Of a stretch of DNA of 64,000 nucleotides, positions 36,100 to 47,923 are shown one piece after another. Source of the stretch: Lumnitzera littorea (Eukaryota; Streptophyta; Magnoliopsida; Myrtales; Combretaceae). The position numbers were made by a program, and so were the translations under genes. Below the pieces are notes generated by a model. That model did no database searches. It saw only the letters and a program-made list of their open reading frames with translations, and was not told the origin of the DNA. The first letter of the stretch is position 1, and the number at the start of each line of letters is the position of its first letter. The DNA is taken from assembly GCA_024138015.1 (NCBI GenBank), contig JAMXBB010000003.1, positions 12,544,391 through 12,608,390 of the forward strand, in the 5' to 3' direction.

Positions 36100-37364
36100 A
36101 CAAGTTAGCAAATGTAGTACTGAGTGATTGAGTTCTAGGTAAGTATGATTAATACTTCACTATACTTTGGAGTATTGCTTGAGCATACTTGGAGACCTTA
36201 GTATGTGTCATGTTTGTGATTGTAAGTTATCAGTCTATGTACATATAGTGCATGTGGTTAGATATTATATTGCTGTTATGAAGTGTTGGACTTTATCTAT
36301 TGGTTGCCTTACGATATTGCATTGATTGAATTGTGTGAAAATTACTTGATTAACTTAAAGAGACAAACTAATTTAAACTTAACTTAACTTCTAACCAGAT
36401 CTACATCATAACCCATTAGGGGAAACGATTAGGATTCTTGAGCCAAAAATAGACCCTTCAATGAGGATAGTAGAAATAGTTCTTAGTCAAACTAAGTAAC
36501 AGAAGAGAAGCTCCCAGTAAGGTTGGGGATCATGGTTTAAAGTGATGTCTTGAGTGGAGCGTGTTTCTCAATTGCACAAGCCCCGATTTGGCTTTGATTT
36601 GTGAAGTACGTGGCATGAAACTCCTCAAAACCTAAATTAGAGCGAGCATAATTTCTCTGATCTTACGATGACCGATCAATGTCGTACGATGACATTTACT
36701 TAAACATACATTGCATTTAATTAACCTTGCTTGAAAACCTTGGTTACTTAATGACTAATATGTGTTATTGTCTTTATCCTATTTACTGAGTAAGTTGTCG
36801 CTCACACCCTTATAGTTGTTTCGTAGGTTTTCCAATAAACTCACCAGTATTACACCAAGTCCCAAAAAGACTAGAGAACGAGATTGGAGAGTGAGATTCA
36901 TGACTAATAGATTGTAATCTTAATTAATTTTCAGATTTACTAACTTTTACGAATATTAATAGGGTTTCTATTAATAACCCTCTAGTTTTCAACTATGGAT
37001 ACTGTTACTATGCTATATAAACTGTGACTTTTTATAAACCCCTTTCTATTCGTTTTATTTTCTCATATTAATTTTACTTTTTAGAACTTTTTGTTAATAG
37101 TGAAATTTTGTACTTTAAATGATTTGTAATGCTTGATTTTGTCAATTGGTTGAGGCATAAGATTATTTTTTAGAAGCTGTTTTGAAAAGTTGTATCATAC
37201 ATTAATGTCTATTAAACTTAGAATTGGATGGCTCAAAGCAAAGAAGTAGTAAATGCCTTGTATATGCTATACCCATGTTAGCAACTAAGGTGGTTAGCTT
37301 TTAGCTTAGGTTGGTTTACACGGCAGGGCTATTACAACTCTCTAATTTGGGGCATGACACTATA
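36100..37364 (+). mobile_element. Degenerate LTR-like repeat C, right copy
   Basis: Ends 'gcttaggttggtttacacggcagggctattacaactctctaatttggggcatgaca', matching the end of 34310-34957. A segment 'ttactgagtaagttgtcgctcac' near 36783-36806 is of a kind seen in del/Tekay LTRs. It is longer than the left copy, which seems to lack an internal piece. Confidence 0.4.
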
Positions 37365-40300
37365 ATTTATATATGTATTTAAATATCTATTTATTTATCT
37401 AACTTAATTACACTTTCCTTTTGGGATTGCTTTTCTTTTGTTTTGTTTGTCTTCTTAGGGTATCAACTATAGTTAGAGAAGTTTATAAAATTAAGGGCTC
37501 GTCCTTGATAAGCTCAGCATAATAATTAAAAAGCCGGGTATAGGCACAAAATAACTTAAATATAAATAGTAATGAGAGAAAATGATTTAATCTATAGGAG
37601 CCGTAGAGAAGCCATTAAAAAATTTATGTCTAGGTAGATACATAATACAATTAAATATATATCAATTTACATACCAAGAATTACATATATGACTCACAAC
37701 TTTTAGTAATGATAAAGACTAAATAACCTCAAAAATTGACTAAGACACTCGTTAGGTCAATTAAGCACCTCCTTGATTGACCAAAACGTTTATTACGGTA
37801 ATATTAATAAGCATATCTATGTAAAAGACATAAGATGTTCGCAAATCTAAAATCAATAAGACAAAGCATTGATCCAACAGGTAAACCAGTAGGGCACGAA
37901 AATTCTACAACTAGAAATATCCTATAAAATAATAATAATAATAATAATAAAATAGCAAAACTCTAATAGATACGCAAAAGTCTCAAATATTAAACCACCT
38001 CACTAGATCATACAAGTGAATGGTAACGCATCCAAATCAATCACAACATAAAAAATATTATGCAAACACAATTAATTGCGAATTAATGAAGACAACAAAA
38101 GCCGATAACTGGAATATGGAACGTAAAACTAGTTTAGGAAAAAAAGGTTAAATAAAAAAATTTATGGAAACTTAGCGTATGTACGCTTGTATTGGAGCTA
38201 TTGAATATTTCTTCCTTCATGCTATGGCATATTGTGTCGGTTTTGTTAAGTTGGTATAAGTTTGGTTAATCCATCAATTTGTGTCGAGCCTAAGCATTGA
38301 TATAGTTTTATTGGTTCAATTTAGCATTGTGTTGATATTCATTAGCCCCATTCATATGTTTACTTATGTTGAGTTGTAAAAGATATGAACTTTCCAACAC
38401 TAATTAAAGACAATGAAAGTAACAAACATTCTTTAACAAATAATAGATATAGGTTGAACAAGCGAAGAATTCAATTAATTCATACCCCCCTTCCCCCCCA
38501 CCCCTTTTTCAAGAATTAAATATATTAACAATAATAAGAAGGGATAATAAAACTGTTGAAATATAATAAGACAATGTTAAACTTACTAAAATTTATTAAA
38601 CTCAATTAGACTGTACAAAGAGTACATAAGTTTTTAGTGAACACCAAAATTATATTGACAATATGTGTCATAATAACAACATAACCCTTAAATCTAATGA
38701 ACAAATAATAATGAGCTTGGGATTAGTTAAGAAGATATGTAGTGGAGTGACCTTTAATAATGGTGTGCTTAATGACGATTATTAAGCAAAGAAGGAAGAG
38801 TGTATTCTCCACCTTGGAGTTTGAGAGTCACTTAAGAACCTGCATGACATAGTAAATGGTTCCCCCTTAATGGACAAACATGCAGCTAATATGCTAAGGT
38901 GCAAGATTAGTGATGGAAAGGAAGTGATTGGGACAATGTTGATATCGGTTATGTTATAGTGATGAGAGATTGAGACTCGATGTAATGGAATGAAGTGTAA
39001 TAGCATTTGAATGCTAAAGTAGAGGTTGATAGTGTTGTAATTGGTTGTAAGGGATGAGGAATGGAATAAATAAGAATTTTGTAGATGGGTACAAGAATAC
39101 TTTAATATAGTAGGAAGAAGGGGCAAAGTCATATGGATCAATGGAATTAAAAAGTAATTATAACGGAAGTGTTTATAGATTAGGAGGTAGAGTTGTTACT
39201 AAAGTATGTATATATAGGAATAGTTTACGTTTGGGTATTTATTCATGAGGGAAAATTTTTGGTAATAGTGTGGAGAAAAATTTAAGGATCATAACTGGAG
39301 ATCTAAAGATTGTATGGTGAAGGAAATTCGGAGAATTGAACTTCAAATGGAGGATTACAAATAAATAAAATGAAGAGAGCAAGGAAAATTTTATAAATGA
39401 AGAATGCTTGGAGATAACTTTATTATTTTTGGAGATTTAGTTATAATTAGCTGGTATTGGGACATTAATCCTAGCTTAAATACTAAAGTCAAAGTAGACC
39501 AAGGAATGAATGTGGCAAGAGTTTCGATATTGGATATTAGTAGAAATTTACAATTAAAATGGAAAGTTTCTAGAAAACCTAAAAATATTTAATTTAAGAG
39601 ACTATTGAGGAATTTAATCTTATAATGGGAAAAATGCTTAAGTGAGTGAAAGTAGATTTTAAGGTTAAAAATAATCTAATTTGTAAAAGTCCCAAGGAGT
39701 AAAGTATGATGAAAGAAAGCTGCATGCAAGTCATAAGTTGGGAAGCTTACAGTGAATTTAGAATACCTAACTATTAACAAGTTGGAATGACTTCAAAAAT
39801 CATATGATAGAAAGGGGGAATTCTATTATCTAGATAAATGAGAAGCAGTTATAAAGATGAGAAATCCAATTATCGTAATAGGAAGTTTAAGTCTGGGTAG
39901 ATAAGGACATATGGAGATGTAAATTTTAATTGAAGGATTGTAAAATAAAATAAATGGGTTAAATAAGAAAGTTTTGCAGATAAAAGTTGCTTGAACATGA
40001 TTCTACAAGTGTTATCATGGGAGAAACTAATTAAACTTAGGTGGAATTAGAAAGTAACCTATGCTTGAGTATTTCATATCAAATTAGACCATGTAGTGAA
40101 AGAGATAAAACTCTTTATATTGAAGACTAATAGGGTTTATGATTGAATGAGAGACCTCATGAAGAACCTCAAAATTATTTGATGAAAGAGACTAATAGGG
40201 GATCAGAGAATTTAATTTGGTAATGGGAGAGCAACACGAAAAAAGGTAGTTTTCAAGAGTCGTAAGTGAGCAAGTATGTAGAAACATAATGAAATAATTA

Positions 40301-40407
40301 AATGGAGCAATAAGATACTTGGTAGCTACAAGAAGAGACAAGAAGGAAGCATTAAGAGTATTTCATTTTAGTGATTTAGGTAAACTTTTGAGGACAAAAA
40401 TTTTTAT
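37365..40407. other. Decayed interior of a family B (del/Tekay-like) element
   Basis: This lies just 5' of a polypurine tract and 3' LTR, so its right part should be the 3' end of a gypsy pol and 3' untranslated region. Only the last stretch near 40370-40407 ('ttttgaggacaaaaatttttataag') resembles the usual pol end. The rest has no convincing domain. Phrases such as 'agagactaYtRggg...gaatttaat' recur near 39594 and 40186. An ATA microsatellite is at about 37927-37949. Confidence 0.4.
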
Positions 40408-40420
40408 AAGAGGAGAGAAA
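40408..40420 (+). promoter_or_regulatory. Polypurine tract of the family B element
   Basis: 'aagaggagagaaa' directly precedes the TG that starts the LTR at 40421. It is the plus-strand primer site for reverse transcription and shows that this is a 3' LTR in plus orientation. Confidence 0.75.
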
Positions 40421-42365
40421 TGTAAAACCCTAATAAAATGAAAAAAAAAATAAGAGAATAAAAGAAAATAAGTAGATAAATGATATTTTTCATTAAGAAC
40501 ATGAGTAATATTGCTTTTATGTGTCAAGGGTAGTTTGGGTATAGCATAAAGTTCATAAAACCCTAGTATATAAGTAGACCTATAGATTATAGAAACCCTT
40601 TTACACACACTTCCTTCGCATGGCTCTTGTAGATTAGGGTTTTTGTGTAAGCCTTGAATTAAGAGAAGGAAATTGGTGCATTTCAACAAGATCGGAGTAC
40701 AAGAGGACTAAGGTAAGATGTAGGATTGTTTTTATTGAAGTTTTCGATCAAATACCAAATGAAAAATCATTTTTCTCCATTATGCAACAAGTAAAACGAA
40801 TTTAGGGTGGTTTTTTGAGAATTCTTTTGCAAGGTCTTTATGGTGAAAGTACGAATTCAGATCCCTAAAGATAAGATTTGTTACTTATACCTTATATGCT
40901 TTGTTTTATAAAAATATTGATATGAATGTGAAAGTTTGATATGAGATTTGGATGTAGTATGATGCCTAGAGAGTGTTTAGAGAGGTGTAAGGTCATGTTG
41001 ATGTTAGGAAAACATGCTGGGAATGGTGGTTTTCAATAGTGCTGGGGTTAGGGTTGTTTTTCAAGGGGTGTATGTTACTGCATTCTGCAATTTTCTATAG
41101 ACTACAAGCTAGTATCTAGATGCCACCCCCTCTAGCATCCAGATGCCAAGGGGAAAAATTCTCTGAAGTCTTAGCATCCGGATGCAACATAAAGTAGCAT
41201 CCAAATGCTAAGTTTCCTAACATGTATATTGACGTTACCTTTTGTTTGTTGATGCTTTTTGGGCACTTCTTTTTATTCCTAAGCCCTTTTGAATGATTTC
41301 TAAACAGTAATCTTCCAAAACGCTTTACAAACCAATCTATCATCATAGTAATCCTAGGTTATTTAAGTGACATAAGTTACAAGTATGTAAGAGTTGAGTA
41401 GTTAATTTTAAGAGCAACGTTAGATAAGCTTATAAACTAAGTAAAATTGTTTTATTTTCATGTAAATTTGTTGTGAGGCCACCATTTCCAAATTCAAGCA
41501 ATCCATTATGAGTTGGAGTTGGTTTTATGTTATGTCATGTTCTAGGATTGTGATAGAGTTGGATTCTAGAGATGTAGCTAAACCAAGTATGATATACATG
41601 CTTAGTTGTTGTGCATGCTAAGCTAAATAATAAAATCAGATTACATAATTATTTAACCTTATTTGTATTGTGTTTCTTGTGCTTGGCTAAGCTTAAGGGA
41701 CTAAGATGACTACACCTTGGAGTGGCATCTTGATGGTCCTTGTGTGATGTTGTCTCGAGTAGAGTCTCACTTAGAAATGTTCCAAGTAGATCTTAGGTTG
41801 TTTCTTGGTTCTTAAGGTGTTAGGAAGGACTCGATATCAATATTATATCGTAATCATATTATGTATGCCAAGGTCATGCGTAACCCTATGTTGTTTATTG
41901 GATTAAAATAAAGATAATTAAATAGTTGGTTGTTTCATTTTGCATTCTACATTCATGTGTGATTGGGAATTGTATGTTCATGTGCATGTTCACATGTATG
42001 TTCTTGTTCTATATTAGGCTTCAACTCCACATGTCTTAATCTTTAAGTGTAGGTACAAGTTATAGCAATTATGAGAATTATTATCGTGACATTGATTATT
42101 GTGGTAATGTGGCAAATTACTATGAATACTATTATGATGTTGGGAACGATTCTGTATAGTTTGAGTAGGATTGTGGAATTAGTTGAATTTGTTATCAAGA
42201 TTTTAGTTATTTATTTCTAAATTGTATTTTGGGTCATAAGAAGTCACTTGAGACTTCTCTTGTTAAAGCATGTGGTTTATCATTACCAGTTGGCTACAAT
42301 GAGTAAAAGATTCTAAATCTTCATTATTTAGATTTCTTATAACAAATTTATTGAATGATTAATTG
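40421..42365 (+). mobile_element. Family B 3' LTR, left part (interrupted)
   Basis: Begins TGTAAAACCC right after the polypurine tract. A TATA box, TATATAAG, is at 40567-40574 and is followed by a leader-like region. The LTR breaks off at the AATTG target site and resumes at 48573-48800, so its full length was ~2.17 kb. The part from about 41890 onward matches, inverted, the second family B LTR at 54038-54740. Long LTRs with TGTAA...TTACA ends are typical of del/Tekay chromoviruses. Confidence 0.8.
41110..41210. repeat. Cluster of palindromic 'gcatccggatgc' motifs
   Basis: Four related motifs occur in about 100 bp: 'tatctagatgcc', 'gcatccagatgcc', 'gcatccggatgc' (a perfect 12-base palindrome) and 'gcatccaaatgc'. 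They lie in the transcribed part of the family B LTR. Confidence 0.8.
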
Positions 42366-43245
42366 TAATGCAAATCATAACCAAGAATAGACAAGGCCAG
42401 TTGCTGGATAGGTCCGAGCATGTTGAAAGCTTGAAAAAGAGGTGATGGGGAATGTACGAAAAAGTGAATGAACAGTCAACAAAACTCACGAATAGCTCCA
42501 AAGGATATGACACACCAATAAAACTTCTAAGGAATCATGGTACAGCTCGATATGATGCATGAATTGATCCGGTGAGATTACTCTTCACCTAGCCTTACTT
42601 AAGGGTTAAGATAAGAGTAAAATGAAAATAAACAATCAATGTTTACAAAAGGAAGGATATTTAGTCTATTGATGATAGTTTGATTGATTTTGGCTATAAG
42701 TACAAGCGTATTTATACTCAATAAGTTAGGCAACTTGTCTAAAAGGGAAAAAAACAAAAAATGGTATTTCCCAAAGAAGTAACATACAAAGAATATAAAG
42801 GGTAAAATTGAATATTCAAGAAAAATAATAATTAGTGTAACAAATTCTGCACGTAATCCTATACACGTAGTAGAGGTGCATTGGTAAGGCCATTAAAGGA
42901 TGTAAACAAAGGAGTACGATCAAATTGCTTGTCTGAGTAAGGGTGACTAAGGATTAGTTTAGGGTTTCTCTTTATTGGCTTCTTGGTAAGAATGATGTCG
43001 AGCAACTGGTTAGCTTGGATGTGAGTGAGTAAGCATGCATAGTTTGGTTGTTATCTCGGCATTCTACAATTCGGCATATAACCTTTGAAAAGTAGGTAGT
43101 CATATGATTCAGCATGCAAAGTTAATCAGTAAGGAGATATTTGGCTTCGACAGGAGTTGGTTGGAGTAGGAAGATTCACCTTGTCATTCCCTCTAGCCAT
43201 CAAGCTCAGCTATGGGTTAAAGGCCTGGTAGCCTAATTCTTATCA
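42366..43245 (-). mobile_element. 3' LTR of the nested gypsy element
   Basis: 880 bp, plus-strand ends TAATGC...TATCA (the start was TG, now TA). It pairs with 47924-48567 along its whole length, except for ~236 bp (about 42602-42838) that the other LTR lacks. That extra piece contains the reverse-strand TATA box TATAAATA at 42709-42716. Confidence 0.9.
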
Positions 43246-43256
43246 TTTCTTTTAGG
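43246..43256 (-). promoter_or_regulatory. Polypurine tract of the nested gypsy element
   Basis: On the minus strand 'cctaaaagaaa' sits directly before the 3' LTR, as expected for the plus-strand primer site. Confidence 0.7.
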
Positions 43257-43489
43257 TTGATTTGGATTTAGGATCAAATCCGAATGTTCTTCAATCATCT
43301 CTCCATCAGGGTGATATGGACTAAGGTCAGTAATATTGAAAGTGTCAGAAACCCCATAATCTTCGGGCAACTCCAACCTATAAGCATTGCCATTGATCTT
43401 CTAAAGGATTCTGAAAGGTGCTTTAGTTCTTGTAGATAGCTTGTTCCTCTTCTTACTCAGAAACCTTTCCTTGTTCAAGTGTAGCCACA

Positions 43490-44400
43490 CTAAGTTTCCT
43501 GACTAGAATTGTTTAGCCGTTCTACCTTTAGCCCTCTCTCACATTCTTTTGGTGGCTTGGTCAATGTGCTGAGTGACTTTGTTGTAGATGTATTGATGGG
43601 GCTATGCTTAGGCTCTCGAGTTAAGGTCTTCTTGCTCAGGCTTAAGTACAGGGATGTGATTAAGGGGTAACTCAGGATTAAGACCATAGACAACTTTGAT
43701 GGGGGTTTGCTTAGTGATGTTACGTATGGTTCGATTGTAAGAGAATTTGACCATTGGCAAGCAGACATCCCAATCAACCAAGTTCTTACCCACTATAGCT
43801 TAGAGCAACGATCCTAAAGTACAATTGACTACCTCTATTTGGCTATCCATTTGGGGGTGATAGGAAGTACTAAATAGCAGTTTAGTGCCTATCTATCGCC
43901 ATAGAGTTCTCTAGAAATGCCTTAAGAACTTTAGATCTCTATTGAATACTATACTTCTTAGTATGCCATGCAACCTAACAATTTCCTGTAAGAAAAGAGA
44001 AATAATAGCCGGAGCATCATTAGTTTTGGAGAAAGGCATAAAGTGTGCCATCTTGTTAAACCTATTTACAATGACCATCACAAAATCTTTGCCTCAGGTA
44101 GTTTATGGTAATCTGAGAACAAAGTCTATGCTTAACTCATTCTATGGTGTCATTAGAACAGGTAAAGACATTGCTTTCCCTTACTCGACTTAGCATTTAG
44201 CCTTCTTACACACGGCACAACCTTCAATAACTCGGTGTACATCTCACCTCATTCTTGGCCAGAAGAAATGACCATTCAATAGTTCATAGGTCCTTCTCTC
44301 CCTAAAATGCCTAGAGAGTCCTCCACTATAAGCTTCCCTGATTAGTAATTCCCCTAGTGAATAGGTTAGTACACGTAATTTCCCTACTTAGAACAAGTAT
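43490..44400 (-). pseudogene. Integrase of the nested gypsy element
   Basis: The minus strand shows a Cys pair of the zinc-binding N-terminus ('GCAVCKKAKC') near 44215. Core pieces 'KDFVMVIVNRFNKMAHF' (about 44100-44050) and 'SPKTNDAPAIISLF' (about 44030-43990) follow. Then come 'MDSQIEVVNCTLGSLL' near 43850-43800 and 'VDWDVCLPMVKFSYNRTIRNITKQTPIKVVYGLNP' type sequence at 43790-43665. It would insert element DNA into the host genome. Stops and frameshifts interrupt it, and the catalytic triad cannot be read in one frame. The C-terminus runs on to 'TFNITDLSPYHPDG' near 43330 without a chromodomain. Confidence 0.8.
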
Positions 44401-44639
44401 CCATCTTCCACATGATATTCATCCACGGTCCTTCCATCGACACAATGCGTAAGTATGGGTCCAAAGTGTGGATCCTAGGAATACTACTCCTTAATGCTCA
44501 TAAACCCAAACAATCTTGTCTCCAGTTCATTCAGGAGTACATGCCTTCTTGCAAGAGCATTTGCAACCATCTTACTCTTTCCTTGTTTATATTTTATTAT
44601 GAATTTAAACCCTTTAAGGAATTCGACCTATCTCGCCTA

Positions 44640-44990
44640 CTGCTTCGATAACTTCGTCTAGCTTTGCAAATACCTTAGAGACTCATGGTTAGTGTAGATG
44701 ATAAACTCTCTCGACAATAGATAATGCTACCATACTTATAGTGCTCAAATCAGTACTAAAAGTTCCTCATCATATACAGAGTAGTTTAGTTGAGGTCCCT
44801 TGAGCTTCTCACTGTGGTAGGTAATTAGTCGGCTTTCTTGCATTAGGACAACATTTATTCCAATGCCTGATGCATTACATTCTAGTTTAGATATTTTATT
44901 GAAGTAAGGTAGAACTAGTACAAGGGTAGAAGTCAACCTTTCCTTTATCTTGGCAAAACTTCTCTCCTCCTTTTCTCCCTATTGAAAGTT
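44640..44990 (-). pseudogene. RNase H of the nested gypsy element
   Basis: The frame 44936-44745 has 'KLECNASGIGINVVLMQE', 'ITYHSEKL' and 'NYSVYDEELLVLI'. These match the gypsy RNase H core, with the first catalytic Asp (CDAS) changed to Asn. It would degrade the RNA strand during reverse transcription. It is followed by decayed connection sequence leading to integrase. Confidence 0.8.
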
Positions 44991-45790
44991 GGTGTTCTTC
45001 TTTGTTAGCTCAGTAAGTAATGCAACAAGGATATTGAAATTCCTAATAAATCTTCTATAAAATGAAGTCAGTCCATGGAAACTTCTTATGTTGGCATAAG
45101 TAGTAAGAGTCAACCACTCAACGATTGGTTGGATCTTCTCGTTGTCTACTTGTTAGCCTCCTCTATGTGTAGCCCAAGAATACTACTTCTTCCTAGCAAA
45201 AATAACACTTCTTAAGGTTGCCGAATAATCTCTCGGCACAGAGAATATTCAGTACAGCTCTAAGATGTTCACAGTGATTCGACATGTCGATACTATAAAC
45301 AAGGATGTCATTAAAATACACTACGACACACTTCCTCATTAGATGTCTCAACATATGGTTAATTAGCCTTATGATAGTATTTGGGGCATTCAACAGGCCA
45401 AATGGCATGACCATTCACTCATAAAGTCCATGCTAAGTTTTGAACATAGTTTTCCACTTATCTCCTAGCCTCATGTGAATATGATGGTAGCCAAACTTCA
45501 GATTAATCTTGCTAAAGATCTTAGCTTTAATCAATTCATCTAGCATGTCTTCCAATCTTAGGATAGGGTACTTGTATTTGATGGTGATCTTGTTTACGGC
45601 TTGGCTATCAACACAAATTTGCCATGTCCCATCCTTTTTTAGCACTGGAAGTGTCAGGATAGCACAAGGGTTGAGACTTTCCCTAACATAAGTGGTTCAT
45701 CAGCTGTCGTTGTTGGAGCTCAAAAGCCTTCGGGACTCATCCGATAAGTTGACTTATTCGGCAGGGTGAGGTCGGGTATTAAGTCGATGT
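44991..45790 (-). pseudogene. Reverse transcriptase of the nested gypsy element
   Basis: Two frames carry the RT. 45645-45433 has 'LKKDGTWQICVDSQAVNKIT', 'YPILRLEDMLDEL' and 'INLKFGYHHIHMR'. 45414-45193 has 'MPFGLLNAPNT' and 'VVVYFNDILVYS'. The catalytic YxDD box reads YFND: its first Asp is Asn at 45310-45312. A stop separates the two frames. It would copy element RNA into DNA and is inactive here. Confidence 0.9.
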
Positions 45791-46014
45791 AATGTTCTAT
45801 GGCTCAGATTGAGGGTAATCCCTCAGGTAATTGCTCTGGCAACAGATAGGCATATTTGTCCAGCAACTTTCTTACTTGCAAGGGTAATTCACCTCACTCC
45901 TTTAATTTTAACGGATGCTTGACTAACATGAGGGTCGACTCATTGGCATTGATGGCCTTTCGGAGCTTAGCTTTACTCATCATTAGTCTTCTTTGTTCCA
46001 TGAGCAAGTTTTAC

Positions 46015-46374
46015 CTACAATTTGTTAACTTCACTCGGCAGCATCGAGTTCAGTGTAATCTTCTGGCCATCCTTTTCGAACGCATACATATTCCTGTATC
46101 TATCATGGATAACTCTCTTATTGAATAACCATGGTCGGCCAAGCAATACATGTAAGGCGCACATAGGCAACACATCGCAAAGAATCTTGTTGGAGTAATT
46201 TCTTATAGTGGTCGGTAGTAGTACTTGCCGAGTGATATGTAAGGCTCCCTTCTCACTCAGTCTATACAATTTATAAAACCTTAGGTGCACAATAGTTGGC
46301 AACTTCAACTTTGTGATCAAATCAGCTGATGCTACATTGGTACAACTCCCACTATCTACAATTAGTGCACACAT
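46015..46374 (-). pseudogene. Aspartic protease of the nested gypsy element
   Basis: A 119-codon frame holds the active-site segment 'ALIVDSGSCTNVAS' (DSG triad) near its start and 'HVLLGRPWLFNKRVIHD' two thirds along, the usual order for plant gypsy proteases that cut the Gag-Pol polyprotein. It is the best preserved domain of this element. The frame is open locally, but stops lie on both sides. Confidence 0.85.
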
Positions 46375-47718
46375 CTAACCATTCACCTTGCAAGTGATAT
46401 GAAATAAGTTCTCCCTTTGCTCCTCCTCATGTGAGGGTTCTAAGTTCACTGCGCATCGGACAACTAACATCAACTGATCTAAGTTCTCGACAAACATGTC
46501 CTCCTCAATCAGTTCATTATCATAAGAAACTTCTTTCTTAGCAGGGCTTTCCTCCTCAGGTTCCTTATTAATACTCTCCACTTCCAGCTTTAAGATGTCT
46601 CCCTTGATGACCATAGTTCTTTGGTTTGGGCATTGAGTAGCCACATGTCCAAACCTTTAGCACTTGATTTAATTCGTGTTCCTACCAAATCTTTACTCTT
46701 TCTCATAAGTTCAAGTTGGCACATCACTATTAAGTTGACCCTTCTATTTGGCTCAGACATCTATCTTTCAGATTGGCTTGGTACTTGACTGTGCTCTGTG
46801 ACTTCCTTATCTAAGTCGATTTGTTGACAATCTGGTCGGTACTTGGCTTCTTTTCTGCCTCTTTACTTGTTGAGCTATTCAAATGGATTCATCCATTGTG
46901 ATAAATCGTTGGAGTTCCATAATGCCTCTAATGTCACATCTTAATCTAGTAAGGAACTTAGAGATTGTTTGTGCTAGGGATTCCTCCACTTTACAATAGA
47001 TCATGAGCATTGAAATTCTTAGACATATTCGTCAACTAATCAGCTTCCTTGTCTCAACTCTTGAAGCCTAGTAAAAGTATCTTACAGATAAGTATTTGGC
47101 ACAAATCTGTTTCTGAGTATTCTCTTCATCTTTGGCCAAGTATTAATCTCTCTGTATCCTTCTCGTCTCTTCATGGCCTGGAAATTCTTTCATCACATGG
47201 TAGCATATCCGGAGAACTCAACAACAATAGTTCTCACTTTCTTATAATCCTCATATTTGTAATATTCAAACACATGCTCTACCTTCTCTTCCCATTCTAA
47301 GTAGTCATCCGCACTTCCAGACCCATTGTAGCTCAGAATCCAAAGCTTTACATGGTCAAAGGCTCTAGGTACTCGAACTTGCTCTTTTTCTTCATAACAC
47401 TCTTTCTTATCTTCTTATCCGATATCTCCCAAGTCAATCCTTCTCTTCACTTATTCGCTTACTCCTCTACCTTAAACTTGTTGAGTTGGGTTATGACCTC
47501 TCATAGGTCAGGCAGCTTATGGGTTGTTATGCACAATTTCAATAGGTCGATAAGCCAATGCATGTACATCTCAAGTTAAATTAACTAGGACGTTAACTAC
47601 CTCATCAAGTCTCTTATCAGTCTTCTTAGGGCTTAGGGGTACCTTGAGATTATCGGCTATGGTGGATAATACCATTATTGTCATCTCCAACACCAACGTT
47701 AACACTTGGTTCCGTCAT
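46375..47718 (-). pseudogene. Gag of the nested gypsy element
   Basis: The start is a minus-strand ATG at 47718 ('MTEPSVNV'). The gag core is readable near 47330-47080: 'YNGSGSADDYLEWEEKVEHVFEYY' then 'VVEFSGYAIMW' and 'WPKMKRILRNRFVPNTYL'. A zinc-knuckle remnant '(C)xRFGHVATQCPN' is at about 46670-46630, with its first Cys replaced by a stop region. The linker 46644-46375 is Glu-rich. Many stops are present. It would form the particle that packages element RNA. Confidence 0.8.
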
Positions 47719-47907
47719 TTTTTCTGATAAATTTTAGTTTTTAAACTCTTCGATCAGGTGTTACAGTAAACACTTCTGCAAACTAGAAATTCAACAGCTA
47801 ACAAACACAACAGTTAAACGAATACAGTAACTTGCTCTGTTCTACACACGTAAAACAAAGTATAGATAGAATTTTAAAACAATCTACTACAACTAAAGTA
47901 AAACCTT

Positions 47908-47920
47908 CTCTCTGATACTA
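47908..47920 (-). promoter_or_regulatory. tRNA-Met primer-binding site
   Basis: Minus strand TAGTATCAGAGAG, three bases from the 5' LTR. It differs from the usual TGGTATCAGAGC at the second base and the last. It would prime minus-strand DNA synthesis and fixes the element's orientation. Confidence 0.85.
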
Positions 47921-47923
47921 AGA

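Noticed and set aside
38782..39141. 119-codon minus-strand frame
   Set aside because: No recognisable domain. The plus strand is equally gene-like and the stretch lies in the decayed interior of a family B element.
41340..42365. Independent gene upstream of the nested gypsy element
   Set aside because: The stretch is part of a family B LTR, shown by its inverted match at 54038-54740.
43942..44193. Plus-strand frames in the nested gypsy element
   Set aside because: Antisense shadows of the integrase, RT and gag coding sequence.
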